Of a stretch of 64,000 nucleotides of DNA, positions 42,337 to 51,028 are shown piece after piece. A model generated the notes under the pieces. That model worked only from the letters and a program-made list of their open reading frames with translations. It had not been told where the DNA came from and ran no database searches. Each line of letters starts with the position of its first letter. Position 1 is the stretch's first letter. Source of the stretch: Bryobacteraceae bacterium (GTDB taxonomy: Bacteria; Acidobacteriota; Terriglobia; Bryobacterales; Bryobacteraceae); assembly GCA_025056455.1 (NCBI GenBank), contig JANWVY010000001.1:877757-941756 (forward strand), in the 5' to 3' direction. The translations under genes were made by a program, and so were the position numbers.

Positions 42337-43289
42337 GGCGCATCGTCCATGTGCGAGAGGGCGGACTGCTCCAGTTCGTTCAGAAACTGGGGCCGGTCAC
42401 GCCAGTGCTCTGAGACCTTGACGAAAAGCTCGAGGTACACCTTACGATTCAACAGGCGCTCAATCTCGAGCCGAGCAGCCGTGCCGATTTGTTTGAGCAT
42501 CTCGCCTTTTTTGCCGACGATGATGGTTTTTTGACCAGGCTTTTCAACATGGATCGTGGCGAGGATCCGCGTCAGGGGGCCAGCTCGGGATTGTGTCTCT
42601 TCCCACTGATCTACCAGGACAGCGACGGCATGTGGCACCTCCTGATGAGTGTAATGAAGAATTTTTTCGCGGATCAGCTCCGCAGCCAGAAACCGCTCTG
42701 GCTGGTTAGTGAGGTAGTCAGCGGGGAAATATTGGGGGCCGGGCGGCAAGCGAGACAGGATCGCCTCCCGCACGCGCTCAACGCCGTCTAGCGTAAGAGC
42801 GGAGATTGGGATAATTTCGGCAAATTCACGCAACCCGTTGTAGTGCGCCATCAGCGGAAGCAGGGTGGCTTTTGAGGCAAGGGCGTCGATCTTATTTAGG
42901 ACCAGCACGACCGGCGTGGACAGCCCGTGAATCCATTGCAACGCCTCCTCATCAGCCTTCGAGAACGGGCGGCTGGCGTCAACGACGAAGAGAATGACAT
43001 CGCGTCCGTTGAGAGCCTCGCGGATTTTGGCGTTCATGCGCTGGTGGAGAAGAGTTTTCGGCTCGTTGATTCCCGGCGTATCGAGGAAAATGATTTGAGC
43101 ACCGGGCCGGTTTTTAGACGGCATTTCCGTCCAAACGCCGAGAATCGACGTACGTGTGGTTTGCGGCTTGTCGGCGACGATGGCCAGTTTAGCGCCAAGC
43201 AGCGCATTCAACAGGGTCGACTTTCCGGCATTCGGACGCCCCAGAATGGCGACGAAACCGGAACGGAAATTTGTTTTAGTGGGATCCAT
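42333..43289 (-). CDS. era: GTPase Era
   Basis: 318 residues. The G-domain has GRPNAGKST (G1), DKPQTTR (G2), DTPG (G3), NKID (G4) and SA in PISALTLDG (G5). The C-terminal KH domain has IIVGKKGEMLKQIGTAARLEIERLLNRKVYL split in the family style. Era assists assembly of the 30S subunit by binding the 3' end of 16S rRNA. The start overlaps the corC stop by 14 bases and the stop overlaps the thioesterase. Confidence 0.96.
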   Translation of the reverse strand: MDPTKTNFRSGFVAILGRPNAGKSTLLNALLGAKLAIVADKPQTTRTSILGVWTEMPSKNRPGAQIIFLDTPGINEPKTLLHQRMNAKIREALNGRDVILFVVDASRPFSKADEEALQWIHGLSTPVVLVLNKIDALASKATLLPLMAHYNGLREFAEIIPISALTLDGVERVREAILSRLPPGPQYFPADYLTNQPERFLAAELIREKILHYTHQEVPHAVAVLVDQWEETQSRAGPLTRILATIHVEKPGQKTIIVGKKGEMLKQIGTAARLEIERLLNRKVYLELFVKVSEHWRDRPQFLNELEQSALSHMDDAP

Positions 43290-44535
43290 TTAGCGCCTTT
43301 CGAACCCGAACGCGCTCCACGCGGCGATCATCACTAGCAAGCACTTCCAGGACAATCCCCGCACGTTCAACGGTCTCGCCGGCCTTGGGAACACACCCGC
43401 ACCATTCGGTGACTAAACCGCCGACCGTGGTGGCCTCGGTTCCCTCGTCAGGCGTGAAGTCCAGCAGCTTTTTCAGATTATCAAGGTCGAAGTTACCCGC
43501 TACGACGTAGGCGCCGTCGCCATCCGGTAGCGCGTCCACGCCGGGCTCGTGCTCATCGCGAATTTCTCCCAGAATTTCTTCGACGAGATCCTCCATCGTG
43601 GCCAGACCGGCCGTGTTGCCATATTCGTCGATAACAACCACCATGTGGACGCCGTCTCGCTGCATTTCGCGCAGAAGCTGGTCGACCGGCTTGGTTTCAG
43701 GAACATACGGGATGGGCCGCATCATGGAGCGAACTTGGCGCATGGCGCGCTCTTGCTCTTCCAGCTCGAACATATCGCGTACATGAACGAAGCCGACAAT
43801 CGAGTCAATCGTACCTTCGTAGACAGGGACGCGCGAATACTGTTCGTTAATAACCAGCTGGCGAAGGTCCTCCAACGACTTGTCGGCGGCGATGGCCACG
43901 ATGTGCGGCCGCGGCGTCATCACCTCGCGCACGGTTTTTGCGCCAAAAGCAACAACCGAGTGAATCAACTCTTCGTCTTTTTCTTTCAAAATGCCTTCTT
44001 CTTTGCCCGCCTCGATAAGAGCCTCAATATGTTCTTCTTGGGTGGGCTCTTGATTGACGCCAGGAGCTTTGTCGCTGAGGTCGGCGAGACTTTGGACAAA
44101 ATCGAGCAGAGCAATGACGGGCTTGGCGGCAATCGCCAGGAGGCGGAGCAAACCGACCAGCGCGAGGGCCCAGTGCCCGGCGGTCCGCGTATACAGATAA
44201 CGTGGCACCACGTAGCTGGTGATCAACATCAGGAGTGCACTAACGGCGCTTGCCTCCAGGATCGATGGCCACAGCGGTTCCTCGCGGACGAAGATCGCCA
44301 TCGTAATAACGGTCAGCGCGATGATGCCGAAGTGACGGATGAGGGAATAGGCAAGGGCTCCATCTTCGGCGTCTAGGCCCAACTTTTCCTGCAACGTTTC
44401 TCGATAGAACTGGAGCGAAGGGAGTTCTCGCGCCCGAATGCGCAAGCTTTGTCGGCACAGTAAATGGACGTAGCTGACGGCCAGCACGAGCAACGCCGTC
44501 AGCAACAACAGGACGGTCAGCAGGAACAGGATCAT
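43276..44535 (-). CDS. CorC/HlyC-type CBS-domain membrane protein
   Basis: 419 residues from the ATG at 44535, which overlaps the ybeY stop by one base (TAATG). A hydrophobic N-terminal part (about 1-150) has four or so membrane helices and resembles the DUF21/CNNM domain, though it looks shortened. Two CBS motifs follow (VREVMTPRPHIVAIAADKSL; MMRPIPYVPETKPVDQLLREM), then a CorC_HlyC domain (YVVAGNFDLDNLKKLLDF, TVGGLVTEWCGCVPKAGE). The family is tied to Mg/Co efflux. Its position beside ybeY and era is a conserved arrangement. Confidence 0.88.
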   Translation of the reverse strand: MILFLLTVLLLLTALLVLAVSYVHLLCRQSLRIRARELPSLQFYRETLQEKLGLDAEDGALAYSLIRHFGIIALTVITMAIFVREEPLWPSILEASAVSALLMLITSYVVPRYLYTRTAGHWALALVGLLRLLAIAAKPVIALLDFVQSLADLSDKAPGVNQEPTQEEHIEALIEAGKEEGILKEKDEELIHSVVAFGAKTVREVMTPRPHIVAIAADKSLEDLRQLVINEQYSRVPVYEGTIDSIVGFVHVRDMFELEEQERAMRQVRSMMRPIPYVPETKPVDQLLREMQRDGVHMVVVIDEYGNTAGLATMEDLVEEILGEIRDEHEPGVDALPDGDGAYVVAGNFDLDNLKKLLDFTPDEGTEATTVGGLVTEWCGCVPKAGETVERAGIVLEVLASDDRRVERVRVRKALNGSH

Positions 44536-44984
44536 TACGCGCTCCGCTTTCGCGCCCGTTCCGTCAAGCCAAGGGGAAGACCGAAATACTTCCGCCACTT
44601 TGCCTCGGCTCGCGCCATCGCGCCCCCGTCGCGTTCATGATCCATCCCGATGAGGTGGAGGGCGCCATGCAGCATGAGGATTTGAATTTCTTCTTCAAGC
44701 GTATGGCGGAACTCAGCGGCCTGCGCTGCGGCCCGGTCAACTGAGATTGCAACCTCGCCAAGAAAATCTGCCTGGGGGAGGGGGAAGCTCAATACATCGG
44801 TGGGATAGTCCTTTTTCCGGAACGCCAGATTCCAAGCGTGGAGTTTCTCGTCACGCGTGAGAAGGCAGTTAAAATGTGCCCTAGCCACTTCTTTTTCTAA
44901 CTGGCGGTGGAAGGTGCGTAGCCGTTTGCGATCGAGACCTGCTGGGCAACGATCAAAAAGAAATATGCTGGGCTCGGAAGACAT
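44535..44984 (-). CDS. ybeY: Endoribonuclease YbeY
   Basis: 149 residues. The Zn-binding signature is HGALHLIGMDHERD (H-x3-H-x5-H). YbeY is a single-strand endoribonuclease needed for maturation of the 3' end of 16S rRNA and ribosome quality control. It lies 17 bases after phoH and its stop overlaps corC. Era, two genes later, acts in the same process. Confidence 0.95.
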   Translation of the reverse strand: MSSEPSIFLFDRCPAGLDRKRLRTFHRQLEKEVARAHFNCLLTRDEKLHAWNLAFRKKDYPTDVLSFPLPQADFLGEVAISVDRAAAQAAEFRHTLEEEIQILMLHGALHLIGMDHERDGGAMARAEAKWRKYFGLPLGLTERARKRSA

Positions 44985-45001
44985 CGCAACGGGCGTGGAA
45001 T

Positions 45002-46063
45002 TTAGGCGTTCACGGGTCGCGCGAAGCCCGGCGACTGGGGACGGTCGAAAGTTTCTGAAGCGAGCGGCTCGACGGAGCGCAGGGGCTCGGCCAGCCGGAG
45101 CGAGAGTTGGCCCGTGTTCTGAGCGTCCTGGTGTTTTTCGTAGGCCTTGATGATGCGTTGAACCAGGCCGTGACGCACGACGTCGCGCTCATCAAAGTGG
45201 ATGAAGCTGATCCCCTCAACGCCCGACAAGACGTCGATGGCGTCCAGCAGACCGCACTTCCGGCCAGAGGGCAAATCCACCTGGGTGAGGTCGCCGGTGA
45301 CCACCATTTTGGAGTTGAAGCCTTGCCGGGTGAGCACCATCTTCATCTGTTCCGGGGTGCAGTTTTGCGCCTCATCCATAATAATGAAGCTATCGTTAAG
45401 CGTGCGCCCGCGCATAAAGGCCAGCGGAGCCACTTCAATCACCGAGCGCTCCATCAGCTTTTCCACTTTTTCCGCATCGAGCATGTCGTAAAGCGCGTCA
45501 TAGAGCGGGCGCAGATAGGGATCGATTTTTTCTTGCAGCGTTCCGGGTAGAAATCCCAGCCGCTCACCCGCCTCCACCGCGGGACGGGTCAGAATCAGGC
45601 GGCTGACACGTTTGTTTAAGTAAGCCGACACCGCCATGGCCACGGCCAGGTAGGTTTTGCCCGTGCCAGCAGGCCCGATGCCGAAGACCAAATCGTTGCG
45701 CTCAATGGCCTCGACATAGCGTTGCTGGTTAATGCTCTTGGGTGCGAGCATCTTTTTCCCAAACGCGCGCTGACGGCCGCTTTTGACCAAATTGCGGAGG
45801 CTGACGCTGCCATCCCCCGTCACCACGCGCAAATAGCTGTTTAGGTCGCCGTTGGTAAAGACCGTGCCCTCGCTGACTAACTGAATGTACTCGCAGAGGA
45901 TATCCTCGGCGCGCTTAACCCCAGCTTCTTCTCCCTCGATTTCCAAACAGTCATGGCGCAGCGAAGCCTTCACTCCCAGTCCGGTCTCTAGCACGCGGAT
46001 ATTCTCGTCTCGGGTCCCAAAGAGAGATTCGATGCCACGAGTTATCGGAACAGTAATGATCAT
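45002..46063 (-). CDS. phoH: PhoH family protein (PhoH-like ATPase)
   Basis: 353 residues. A KH-like N-domain ([21 protein letters not shown]) is followed by the PhoH ATPase: Walker [20 protein letters not shown], Walker [22 protein letters not shown], and [11 protein letters not shown]. Proteins of this family are predicted RNA helicase/nuclease partners, often in front of ybeY and era. It starts the operon phoH-ybeY-corC-era-thioesterase. A good candidate promoter lies about 105 bases upstream. Confidence 0.94.
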   Translation of the reverse strand: MIITVPITRGIESLFGTRDENIRVLETGLGVKASLRHDCLEIEGEEAGVKRAEDILCEYIQLVSEGTVFTNGDLNSYLRVVTGDGSVSLRNLVKSGRQRAFGKKMLAPKSINQQRYVEAIERNDLVFGIGPAGTGKTYLAVAMAVSAYLNKRVSRLILTRPAVEAGERLGFLPGTLQEKIDPYLRPLYDALYDMLDAEKVEKLMERSVIEVAPLAFMRGRTLNDSFIIMDEAQNCTPEQMKMVLTRQGFNSKMVVTGDLTQVDLPSGRKCGLLDAIDVLSGVEGISFIHFDERDVVRHGLVQRIIKAYEKHQDAQNTGQLSLRLAEPLRSVEPLASETFDRPQSPGFARPVNA

Positions 46064-46173
46064 CTGTTAGGGATTGAAGTTACCTGAACGTAATTTGCGG
46101 AGAAACGGATGCTTTCTGTGGTGGGTAGGACATGCTTCCGCCGGGTGCGGAAATCGACCTTGCATCCTGCCTC

Positions 46174-46200
46174 AGTATAACACGCTTTGGGGAAACGCAA
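46174..46200 (-). promoter_or_regulatory. Candidate extended -10 promoter of the phoH operon
   Basis: On the minus strand TGTTATACT (46182-46174) forms an extended -10 (TG-n-TATACT). TTGCGT lies at 46200-46195, 15 bases upstream, a weak -35. Transcription would begin near 46167, giving a leader of about 105 bases before phoH. The neighbouring gene 46219-47334 reads in the same direction and ends just upstream. Confidence 0.5.
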
Positions 46201-46218
46201 CCCCACTTTTACAAGGCG

Positions 46219-47334
46219 CTAGAATTTTCTCAGTTCGTCGATGACCGCTTGTAAGCCCTTCCGGCGGTAAAGCTCAGCCAGGCGCTGCTCTTCGGGCGAA
46301 GGATTCAAAACCTTGCGCAGGCGGCTTTCCTCCAGGACGGCGCGCTGCGGGATCCAAACGGTGCCGTCTGCAAACTCGACGTGGCTGAGGAAAGCCGAAA
46401 GACCGGCGATGGACACGGGCTTGCCATTACGCTGGGTCAGCTTTAGGGATGCTTCCTGGCGGACGCGCGTTGATTCTCTGGGACCCAGATTCACCTCGGC
46501 TGGCAGGGTTCCGGCGTAAATTTCTTCTCCCTGGTCGTTGGCGAAGATCCAACCTACTTCCAGGTAGCGAATGGGCCGGTTGCTGATATTCTCCAGTACG
46601 AGCTGAGGAGCATGCGCCTCACCCGGCGCCACCAGCGCTGAGCCTGAGGCGCGTACCGGTTCATCGGCCATCTGCAAAAAAGCAAAGCTCAGGCTGCGCC
46701 GCGGCTCCTGGTTTGTCGTACGGCCGCGGGCGACCTGCACGTCCACTTTCATCCGCTCGGATAACCTCGCCTGAACGTCTTTCAAATGCTGCTGCAAGGT
46801 CTCGGCGCCCGCCGTCTCGTAAAGCTGTTTGAGATACCGACGGTCGCGGCGGGCCTCTAGCTCCCACTGCGTCATGCTGCGCCGGGAATTCAGCCGATTG
46901 GCGCCATAGAAGCTGAGATCGTCAAACAGGACGCCATCGAGAGTGATCTCCACCAGTGGCCCGTCGGTGTTGGGTTGGGGGCGCAATAGCCGCAAATCGA
47001 GCTTGATAGGAAAAGCCTCACCTGGTCCTACGTCAAGGCTAGGCACGGAGACAGAAGCCTTTCCGCCAGGGGCCACTTCTTGCGCCTGGACCAGCAAAGT
47101 GACGCCGCGGATGCGCTTGGCCCCGACATTGCGCAAAGTGAGTGAGGTGCGGAGATCGAGTAGCATGGCGCTGCCTCGGGGCGTTGCGCTCGATCCGCCC
47201 CAGTCGGCCGCTACTACCGCAATCGGCGCGTCCTCGGGCAGCGAGATGTTCATCGAGCTTCGGGAGTCCAAACGCAGCTGGGCCAGGGTAACACTCGCCA
47301 CGGCGAAGCTGAGGAAGACGAGCTTACTGAACAT
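46219..47334 (-). CDS. Hypothetical exported protein, third gene of the ECF sigma cluster
   Basis: 371 residues from the ATG at 47334 (an in-frame start six bases upstream is possible). A signal peptide (LVFLSFAVASVTLAQ) leads to beta-rich regions at 30-150 and 220-330 that look like two Ig/CARDB-type folds (LTLRNVGAKRIRGVTLLV; LVLENISNRPIRYLEVGW). I do not recognise the family. It overlaps the anti-sigma gene by 11 bases, so it is co-expressed with the sigma/anti-sigma pair and may be its envelope target or sensor partner. Confidence 0.7.
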   Translation of the reverse strand: MFSKLVFLSFAVASVTLAQLRLDSRSSMNISLPEDAPIAVVAADWGGSSATPRGSAMLLDLRTSLTLRNVGAKRIRGVTLLVQAQEVAPGGKASVSVPSLDVGPGEAFPIKLDLRLLRPQPNTDGPLVEITLDGVLFDDLSFYGANRLNSRRSMTQWELEARRDRRYLKQLYETAGAETLQQHLKDVQARLSERMKVDVQVARGRTTNQEPRRSLSFAFLQMADEPVRASGSALVAPGEAHAPQLVLENISNRPIRYLEVGWIFANDQGEEIYAGTLPAEVNLGPRESTRVRQEASLKLTQRNGKPVSIAGLSAFLSHVEFADGTVWIPQRAVLEESRLRKVLNPSPEEQRLAELYRRKGLQAVIDELRKF

Positions 47335-47905
47335 ACACATTGTTGATCGTTACCTGTCCACTTTCTGAGTCGACATAGCGAGCGCGGACCACGCCTTGCA
47401 GGCTAACGCTCGTCGCCACTTCCGTGTCGTTGGGATGACGCAACTGCAAAACTCGGCCATGATGTTTCAATTCAATGCCGGAAGCGGTCGATCCGGCCAT
47501 GACCGGCGGCGCTTCCGGGACCGCCGTTAAGCGAGCCTGCTGACGAGCCGAAGGCGGCGGCTGGTTCACCCACCAGGCAAGTAGAACCACAAGGAGCGCT
47601 GAGGCAAGCACTAGCGCCGGGCGCCAGCCAGTGAGGTGGCGCGGGCGCAGCTGAGGAGCAACGATTTCGCCTGCTGTCAAACCAAGGTGGATATTCGCCG
47701 TCATCTCGGCCGCCAGACGCTCCCAGTCCAACCCCGGGGGCAGTTGTCCCGCCTCCGCGCGCAGCTCCTGTTGGGCGCGAAGGAAGCGGCCGTAGGACTG
47801 GCGGCAATCCGGACACTGCTTTAAATGCGAGGCCACGCGGCGGCGGCTGAAAAAGCCGAGTTCCCCGCCTACATACAACGCCAGATCGTATTCCGATGCG
47901 TGCAT
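47324..47905 (-). CDS. Anti-sigma factor with zinc-finger domain
   Basis: 193 residues from the ATG at 47905, preceded by AAGGGG. Residues about 20-40 hold the anti-sigma zinc site HLKQCPDCRQSYG (H-x3-C-x2-C). A single membrane helix (about 97-117, WRPALVLASALLVVLLAWWV) separates it from a periplasmic tail of about 75 residues. This is the layout of membrane-bound ECF anti-sigma factors: it holds the sigma factor until a periplasmic signal. It starts one base after the sigma stop (TGA-g-ATG). Confidence 0.88.
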   Translation of the reverse strand: MHASEYDLALYVGGELGFFSRRRVASHLKQCPDCRQSYGRFLRAQQELRAEAGQLPPGLDWERLAAEMTANIHLGLTAGEIVAPQLRPRHLTGWRPALVLASALLVVLLAWWVNQPPPSARQQARLTAVPEAPPVMAGSTASGIELKHHGRVLQLRHPNDTEVATSVSLQGVVRARYVDSESGQVTINNVYVQ

Positions 47906-47906
47906 C

Positions 47907-48494
47907 TCAGCCCCTTCTTTTCTCAAGAAAACGCTTGAACTTGACCCTTGCGTTGGCGATGTGGCTGCGCACGGTCGCCTTGGAACAATTCAAATGTTTG
48001 GCTACTTGCTCGGCGGGCAGCTCCTCGACGTCCCTGAGCAGCAAAGCCGCGCGCTCTCGGGCCGTCAAACTCTGAAGTCCAGCTTCGAGCCGCATTTGCC
48101 TCTCCGATCGCAAAACCAGTTGCTCCGGGGAGTCGGCTGGCGATGCCAGCGGCGGCAAATCCTCTAAATCACTGACCGGCAATCGGCTATGCCGGCGCAG
48201 GTGGTCGATCGCGGTGTTGGTGGCGATTTTCGACAGCCAGTGAGCAGCCTTTTCTGGATCTCGCAACTGATCTTGCCGTTGGAGAACCTTAATAAAAACC
48301 TCTTGCGTCACGTCTTGCGCGTCTGGCACATTGCCCACAATCCGGTACACCAGCAAGAAGATGCGCCGCATGTGGTCGGCAATAAACTGATTTTGCCGCT
48401 CGAGGTCGGGATTGACGGCAGCCGGATGTCGCCGGCCGAAATCCTCACTAGACGTCTCGCTCATGACAGCTCGAAGTCGGCGATCGAAGGCCAT
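47907..48494 (-). CDS. ECF-type sigma-70 factor
   Basis: 195 residues from 48494; an ATG at 48464 would make it ten shorter and is also plausible. Region 2 is FLLVYRIVGNVPDAQDVTQEVF (with the DVTQEVF -10 binding helix) and region 4 is LTARERAALLLRDVEELPAEQVAKHLNCSKATVRSHIANARVKFK split at its usual helix-turn-helix. The two are joined by a short linker, as in ECF sigma factors. It likely directs its own gene cluster in response to envelope stress through the adjacent anti-sigma factor. Confidence 0.94.
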   Translation of the reverse strand: MAFDRRLRAVMSETSSEDFGRRHPAAVNPDLERQNQFIADHMRRIFLLVYRIVGNVPDAQDVTQEVFIKVLQRQDQLRDPEKAAHWLSKIATNTAIDHLRRHSRLPVSDLEDLPPLASPADSPEQLVLRSERQMRLEAGLQSLTARERAALLLRDVEELPAEQVAKHLNCSKATVRSHIANARVKFKRFLEKRRG

Positions 48495-48669
48495 ACCCCA
48501 GGCGCGCTCCTCTGATTTTCCTGCTCACATGGCATGACGGAGCGGACCGGCGAACCGTGCAGGCCTACAGTCAAATTCTACTCCGAAGCTTGCGGCCTGG
48601 CAGCGAAAGCCTCTTTGACCTGGTGAAAGGCGTGGTCCGGGAGCTTTCCGCTGAGCCTCAGGCCCTTGC

Positions 48670-50085
48670 TTAGTGCGCGCCCTTGCCGAGCAGAACCTGG
48701 GGGATCGTGCGGATCAAAATCTTCCAGTCAAGCGACAAGGACCAGTTGTCGATGTACTGCATGTCGAGCTTCATCCAGGTTTCAAAATCGAGTCGGTCCC
48801 GCCCGCTGACGGCCCACAAGCACGTCAGTCCAGGGCGCATCCGCAGGCGGCGCCGCTGCCAGCGCTCGTATCGCTCCACCTCCTCCGGTACGGCCGGGCG
48901 CGGGCCGACAAGCGACATATCCCCACGCAACACATTCCACAGCTGGGGCCATTCGTCGATGGAGAACTTTCGCAACCAGCGTCCGAGGGGCGTCATGCGG
49001 GGATCGTTTGCGATCTTAAAGGCCACCTCTTTTTCATTTAAATGAGCAAACCTCGATTTCAGCTCTTCGGCGTTGGCCACCATGGATCGAAACTTGTAGA
49101 ATACAAAGCGCCTTCCATTCAGTCCGCAGCGCACTTGTTTGAAAATTGCCGGTCCCGAGGAAGTCAGTTTGATCAACAAGGCAATGACCAGCATGAGCGG
49201 AGATAAAAGAACCAGCGCAGCGCTAGCAATGACGATGTCAGTAAGTCGCTTCACCAGCAAGCGCAGATCGTCGTGCGGCGCAGCAACAAAGGTCAGCAGA
49301 GGGGCTTCGCCGAGACGGTCGAGGTAAATGTCGCTGTTGACGTGTGGGAAAAAGTCGACGGCGACCCGCGTGCGCACTCCCTCTTCATCGCACAACAGAA
49401 AGGCGTCTTCTAAACTCGCTAAACGGTCACTGTCCACGGCAAAAAGGATCTCATCTACGACATACTCCCGCAGGATCCGCGGCAACTCGCTGATCGGATA
49501 GACCGGGTATGGGGCGTTAAGCTGCACCCGCTCAGGGCAATCTTCACCCGCGGTCGCCAGGAAAGCTAACAGCCGGAAACCATAATCCTGAGAGCGTTCG
49601 ATCAGCTGGCCAAGCCGGTGGGCGCGATCCGTTAAACCGACAATCAGCACGTAGTGCGGCGCAGCAAACTCTTTTCGCACAAGCCCGATGATCTTGCCGA
49701 TTTTCCAGCGGAAGGCAACTAGCAAAAGCCAGGTGTAGAGGCCAAAGAGACCCAAAAAGACACGGCTTAAGTCCAGCCGGAGAGAGAATTCGAACAAGAT
49801 GACAGCAATCAGGCCAAAGCCGCACTGCCGCGTGGCGTCCCGCAAGATGACCATCGGATGAGCCGAATCCAGCCGTTCGTAGATGCTTAACCAGTAGCCC
49901 AGCACCACCCAAGTGAGCAACGAGAAGCCTAAAAGCAGAGCTTTGTTCGGCGCGGGGATTTCGAAGTAACGCTCAAGCGGGAGCCAGAGGCGGGTCTGAT
50001 AGGCTGCTTCAAACGCCAGCGTGGCGAGAATCACATCGGAGACGCCAAACAGCAGGCGCGCTTTGCGACGATGTTGGCTGTACAC
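48670..50085 (-). CDS. Polyprenyl-phosphate sugar-phosphate transferase (WcaJ/PglC-type)
   Basis: 471 residues from a GTG. The N-terminal half has four membrane helices and a CoA-binding-like Rossmann domain (YVLIVGLTDRAHRLGQLIE). The C-terminal half is the bacterial sugar transferase: KRLTDIVIASAALVLLSPLM, YKFRSMVANAEELK, DEWPQLWNVLRGDMSLVGPRP and YIDNWSLSLDWKILIRTIP. It transfers a sugar-1-phosphate to undecaprenyl phosphate, starting exopolysaccharide or glycoconjugate synthesis at the inner membrane. No other exopolysaccharide gene is adjacent. An extended -10 lies only 8 bases before the GTG, suggesting a leaderless message. Confidence 0.92.
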   Translation of the reverse strand: MYSQHRRKARLLFGVSDVILATLAFEAAYQTRLWLPLERYFEIPAPNKALLLGFSLLTWVVLGYWLSIYERLDSAHPMVILRDATRQCGFGLIAVILFEFSLRLDLSRVFLGLFGLYTWLLLVAFRWKIGKIIGLVRKEFAAPHYVLIVGLTDRAHRLGQLIERSQDYGFRLLAFLATAGEDCPERVQLNAPYPVYPISELPRILREYVVDEILFAVDSDRLASLEDAFLLCDEEGVRTRVAVDFFPHVNSDIYLDRLGEAPLLTFVAAPHDDLRLLVKRLTDIVIASAALVLLSPLMLVIALLIKLTSSGPAIFKQVRCGLNGRRFVFYKFRSMVANAEELKSRFAHLNEKEVAFKIANDPRMTPLGRWLRKFSIDEWPQLWNVLRGDMSLVGPRPAVPEEVERYERWQRRRLRMRPGLTCLWAVSGRDRLDFETWMKLDMQYIDNWSLSLDWKILIRTIPQVLLGKGAH

Positions 50086-50093
50086 CGAAGATC

Positions 50094-50121
50094 ATCATAA
50101 CAAAGGACTTCTGAAGAACAA
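50094..50121 (-). promoter_or_regulatory. Candidate promoter of the sugar-phosphate transferase gene
   Basis: On the minus strand TGTTATGAT gives an extended -10 with TATGAT at 50099-50094. TTGTTC at 50121-50116 is a weak -35 with a 16-base spacer. The GTG start at 50085 follows after only eight bases, so the transcript would begin at or next to the start codon. The stretch 50130-50210 further upstream is purine-rich and shows no gene. Confidence 0.4.
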
Positions 50122-50229
50122 CAGCAGAGATAAGGGCCTGGGCCTAGAAGGCAGAAGTGAAGCGAAGAGAGAGGCCAAGGGAGGAAAGCGCGAGGAGGCC
50201 AAGCGCTGAGTTTAACTGAGCTAGCTCGC

Positions 50230-50946
50230 TTAGTTGACCGTGCGCCGCGGCTTTCGCCGTGGTTGCGCCAGCTCGAGGGCGCTAGCTGGCTCGAAGAACG
50301 CGTCATCGGTCAGCTGTCCAGTTGGAGCCGCCCGCAGCAAGGCTTCACCCGTGGAAAAGCCCTCCCCAGAGGCGCGTAACACCTCCATCCAAGCCCCAAA
50401 AATAAGATGTTCGGTGGCCAGCGCGCGGAGGTCTCCAGTTTCCCAAAAACCGGTGTTATCCCTTACTTCCAGATTGCGAATAAAGTTGGCCTGCAGCTCC
50501 CTCAGCAACCGGGCCACTCGAAGATGCACTTCGATGGCCCCCGTCAAGGTAGTCGACAGACTGACTTCCAAGAAACACTTCTCCTCGCCGGGCAGAGAGA
50601 AAGCCACTGTGGGATGGGGTGGCAGCTCGCAATAGCTGACGAGGCGCCCCGCTTGATTAAAGGTCAGACACACGGCATCGGTCCAGGGCGGTAGCAGGAC
50701 CACACCTCGCAGTTCATCTTCAATCAGAGTCGGCAAGAGGGCTTGCTCGGGACTTCCGCTCGGTTCGATCCAGGGACCGTTCACATGGCGGAAAAGCATC
50801 CCCGAAATCAGACGGCGATACTCACAGCACTCCCACCGCCAAACCTTCACTCTCTGTCTGGTGTAAGCAATGAGTTCGTCGAGAAGGGAAGGATCATTCA
50901 GGCTGCCTGAGTAGCCGATGGAGACACCCAGAAACGGAATTTGCAT
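50230..50946 (-). CDS. Hypothetical protein
   Basis: 238 residues from the ATG at 50946; the frame extends 50 residues further but these look non-coding. The start MQIPFLGVSIGYSGSL and several beta-strands (GVVLLPPWTDAVCLTFNQAGRL split here) suggest a soluble protein without signal or membrane helix. I do not recognise the family. It lies between the sugar transferase and the phosphodiesterase genes on the same strand, but without overlap. Confidence 0.55.
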   Translation of the reverse strand: MQIPFLGVSIGYSGSLNDPSLLDELIAYTRQRVKVWRWECCEYRRLISGMLFRHVNGPWIEPSGSPEQALLPTLIEDELRGVVLLPPWTDAVCLTFNQAGRLVSYCELPPHPTVAFSLPGEEKCFLEVSLSTTLTGAIEVHLRVARLLRELQANFIRNLEVRDNTGFWETGDLRALATEHLIFGAWMEVLRASGEGFSTGEALLRAAPTGQLTDDAFFEPASALELAQPRRKPRRTVN

Positions 50947-51028
50947 TCTGCATATTCGTGGCGAGCGGAATTCATTTTTCTCAGGCAAGTTCCAGCCTGA
51001 GCCAGCCAGTAAAGCGGGGAGCCGCAGG

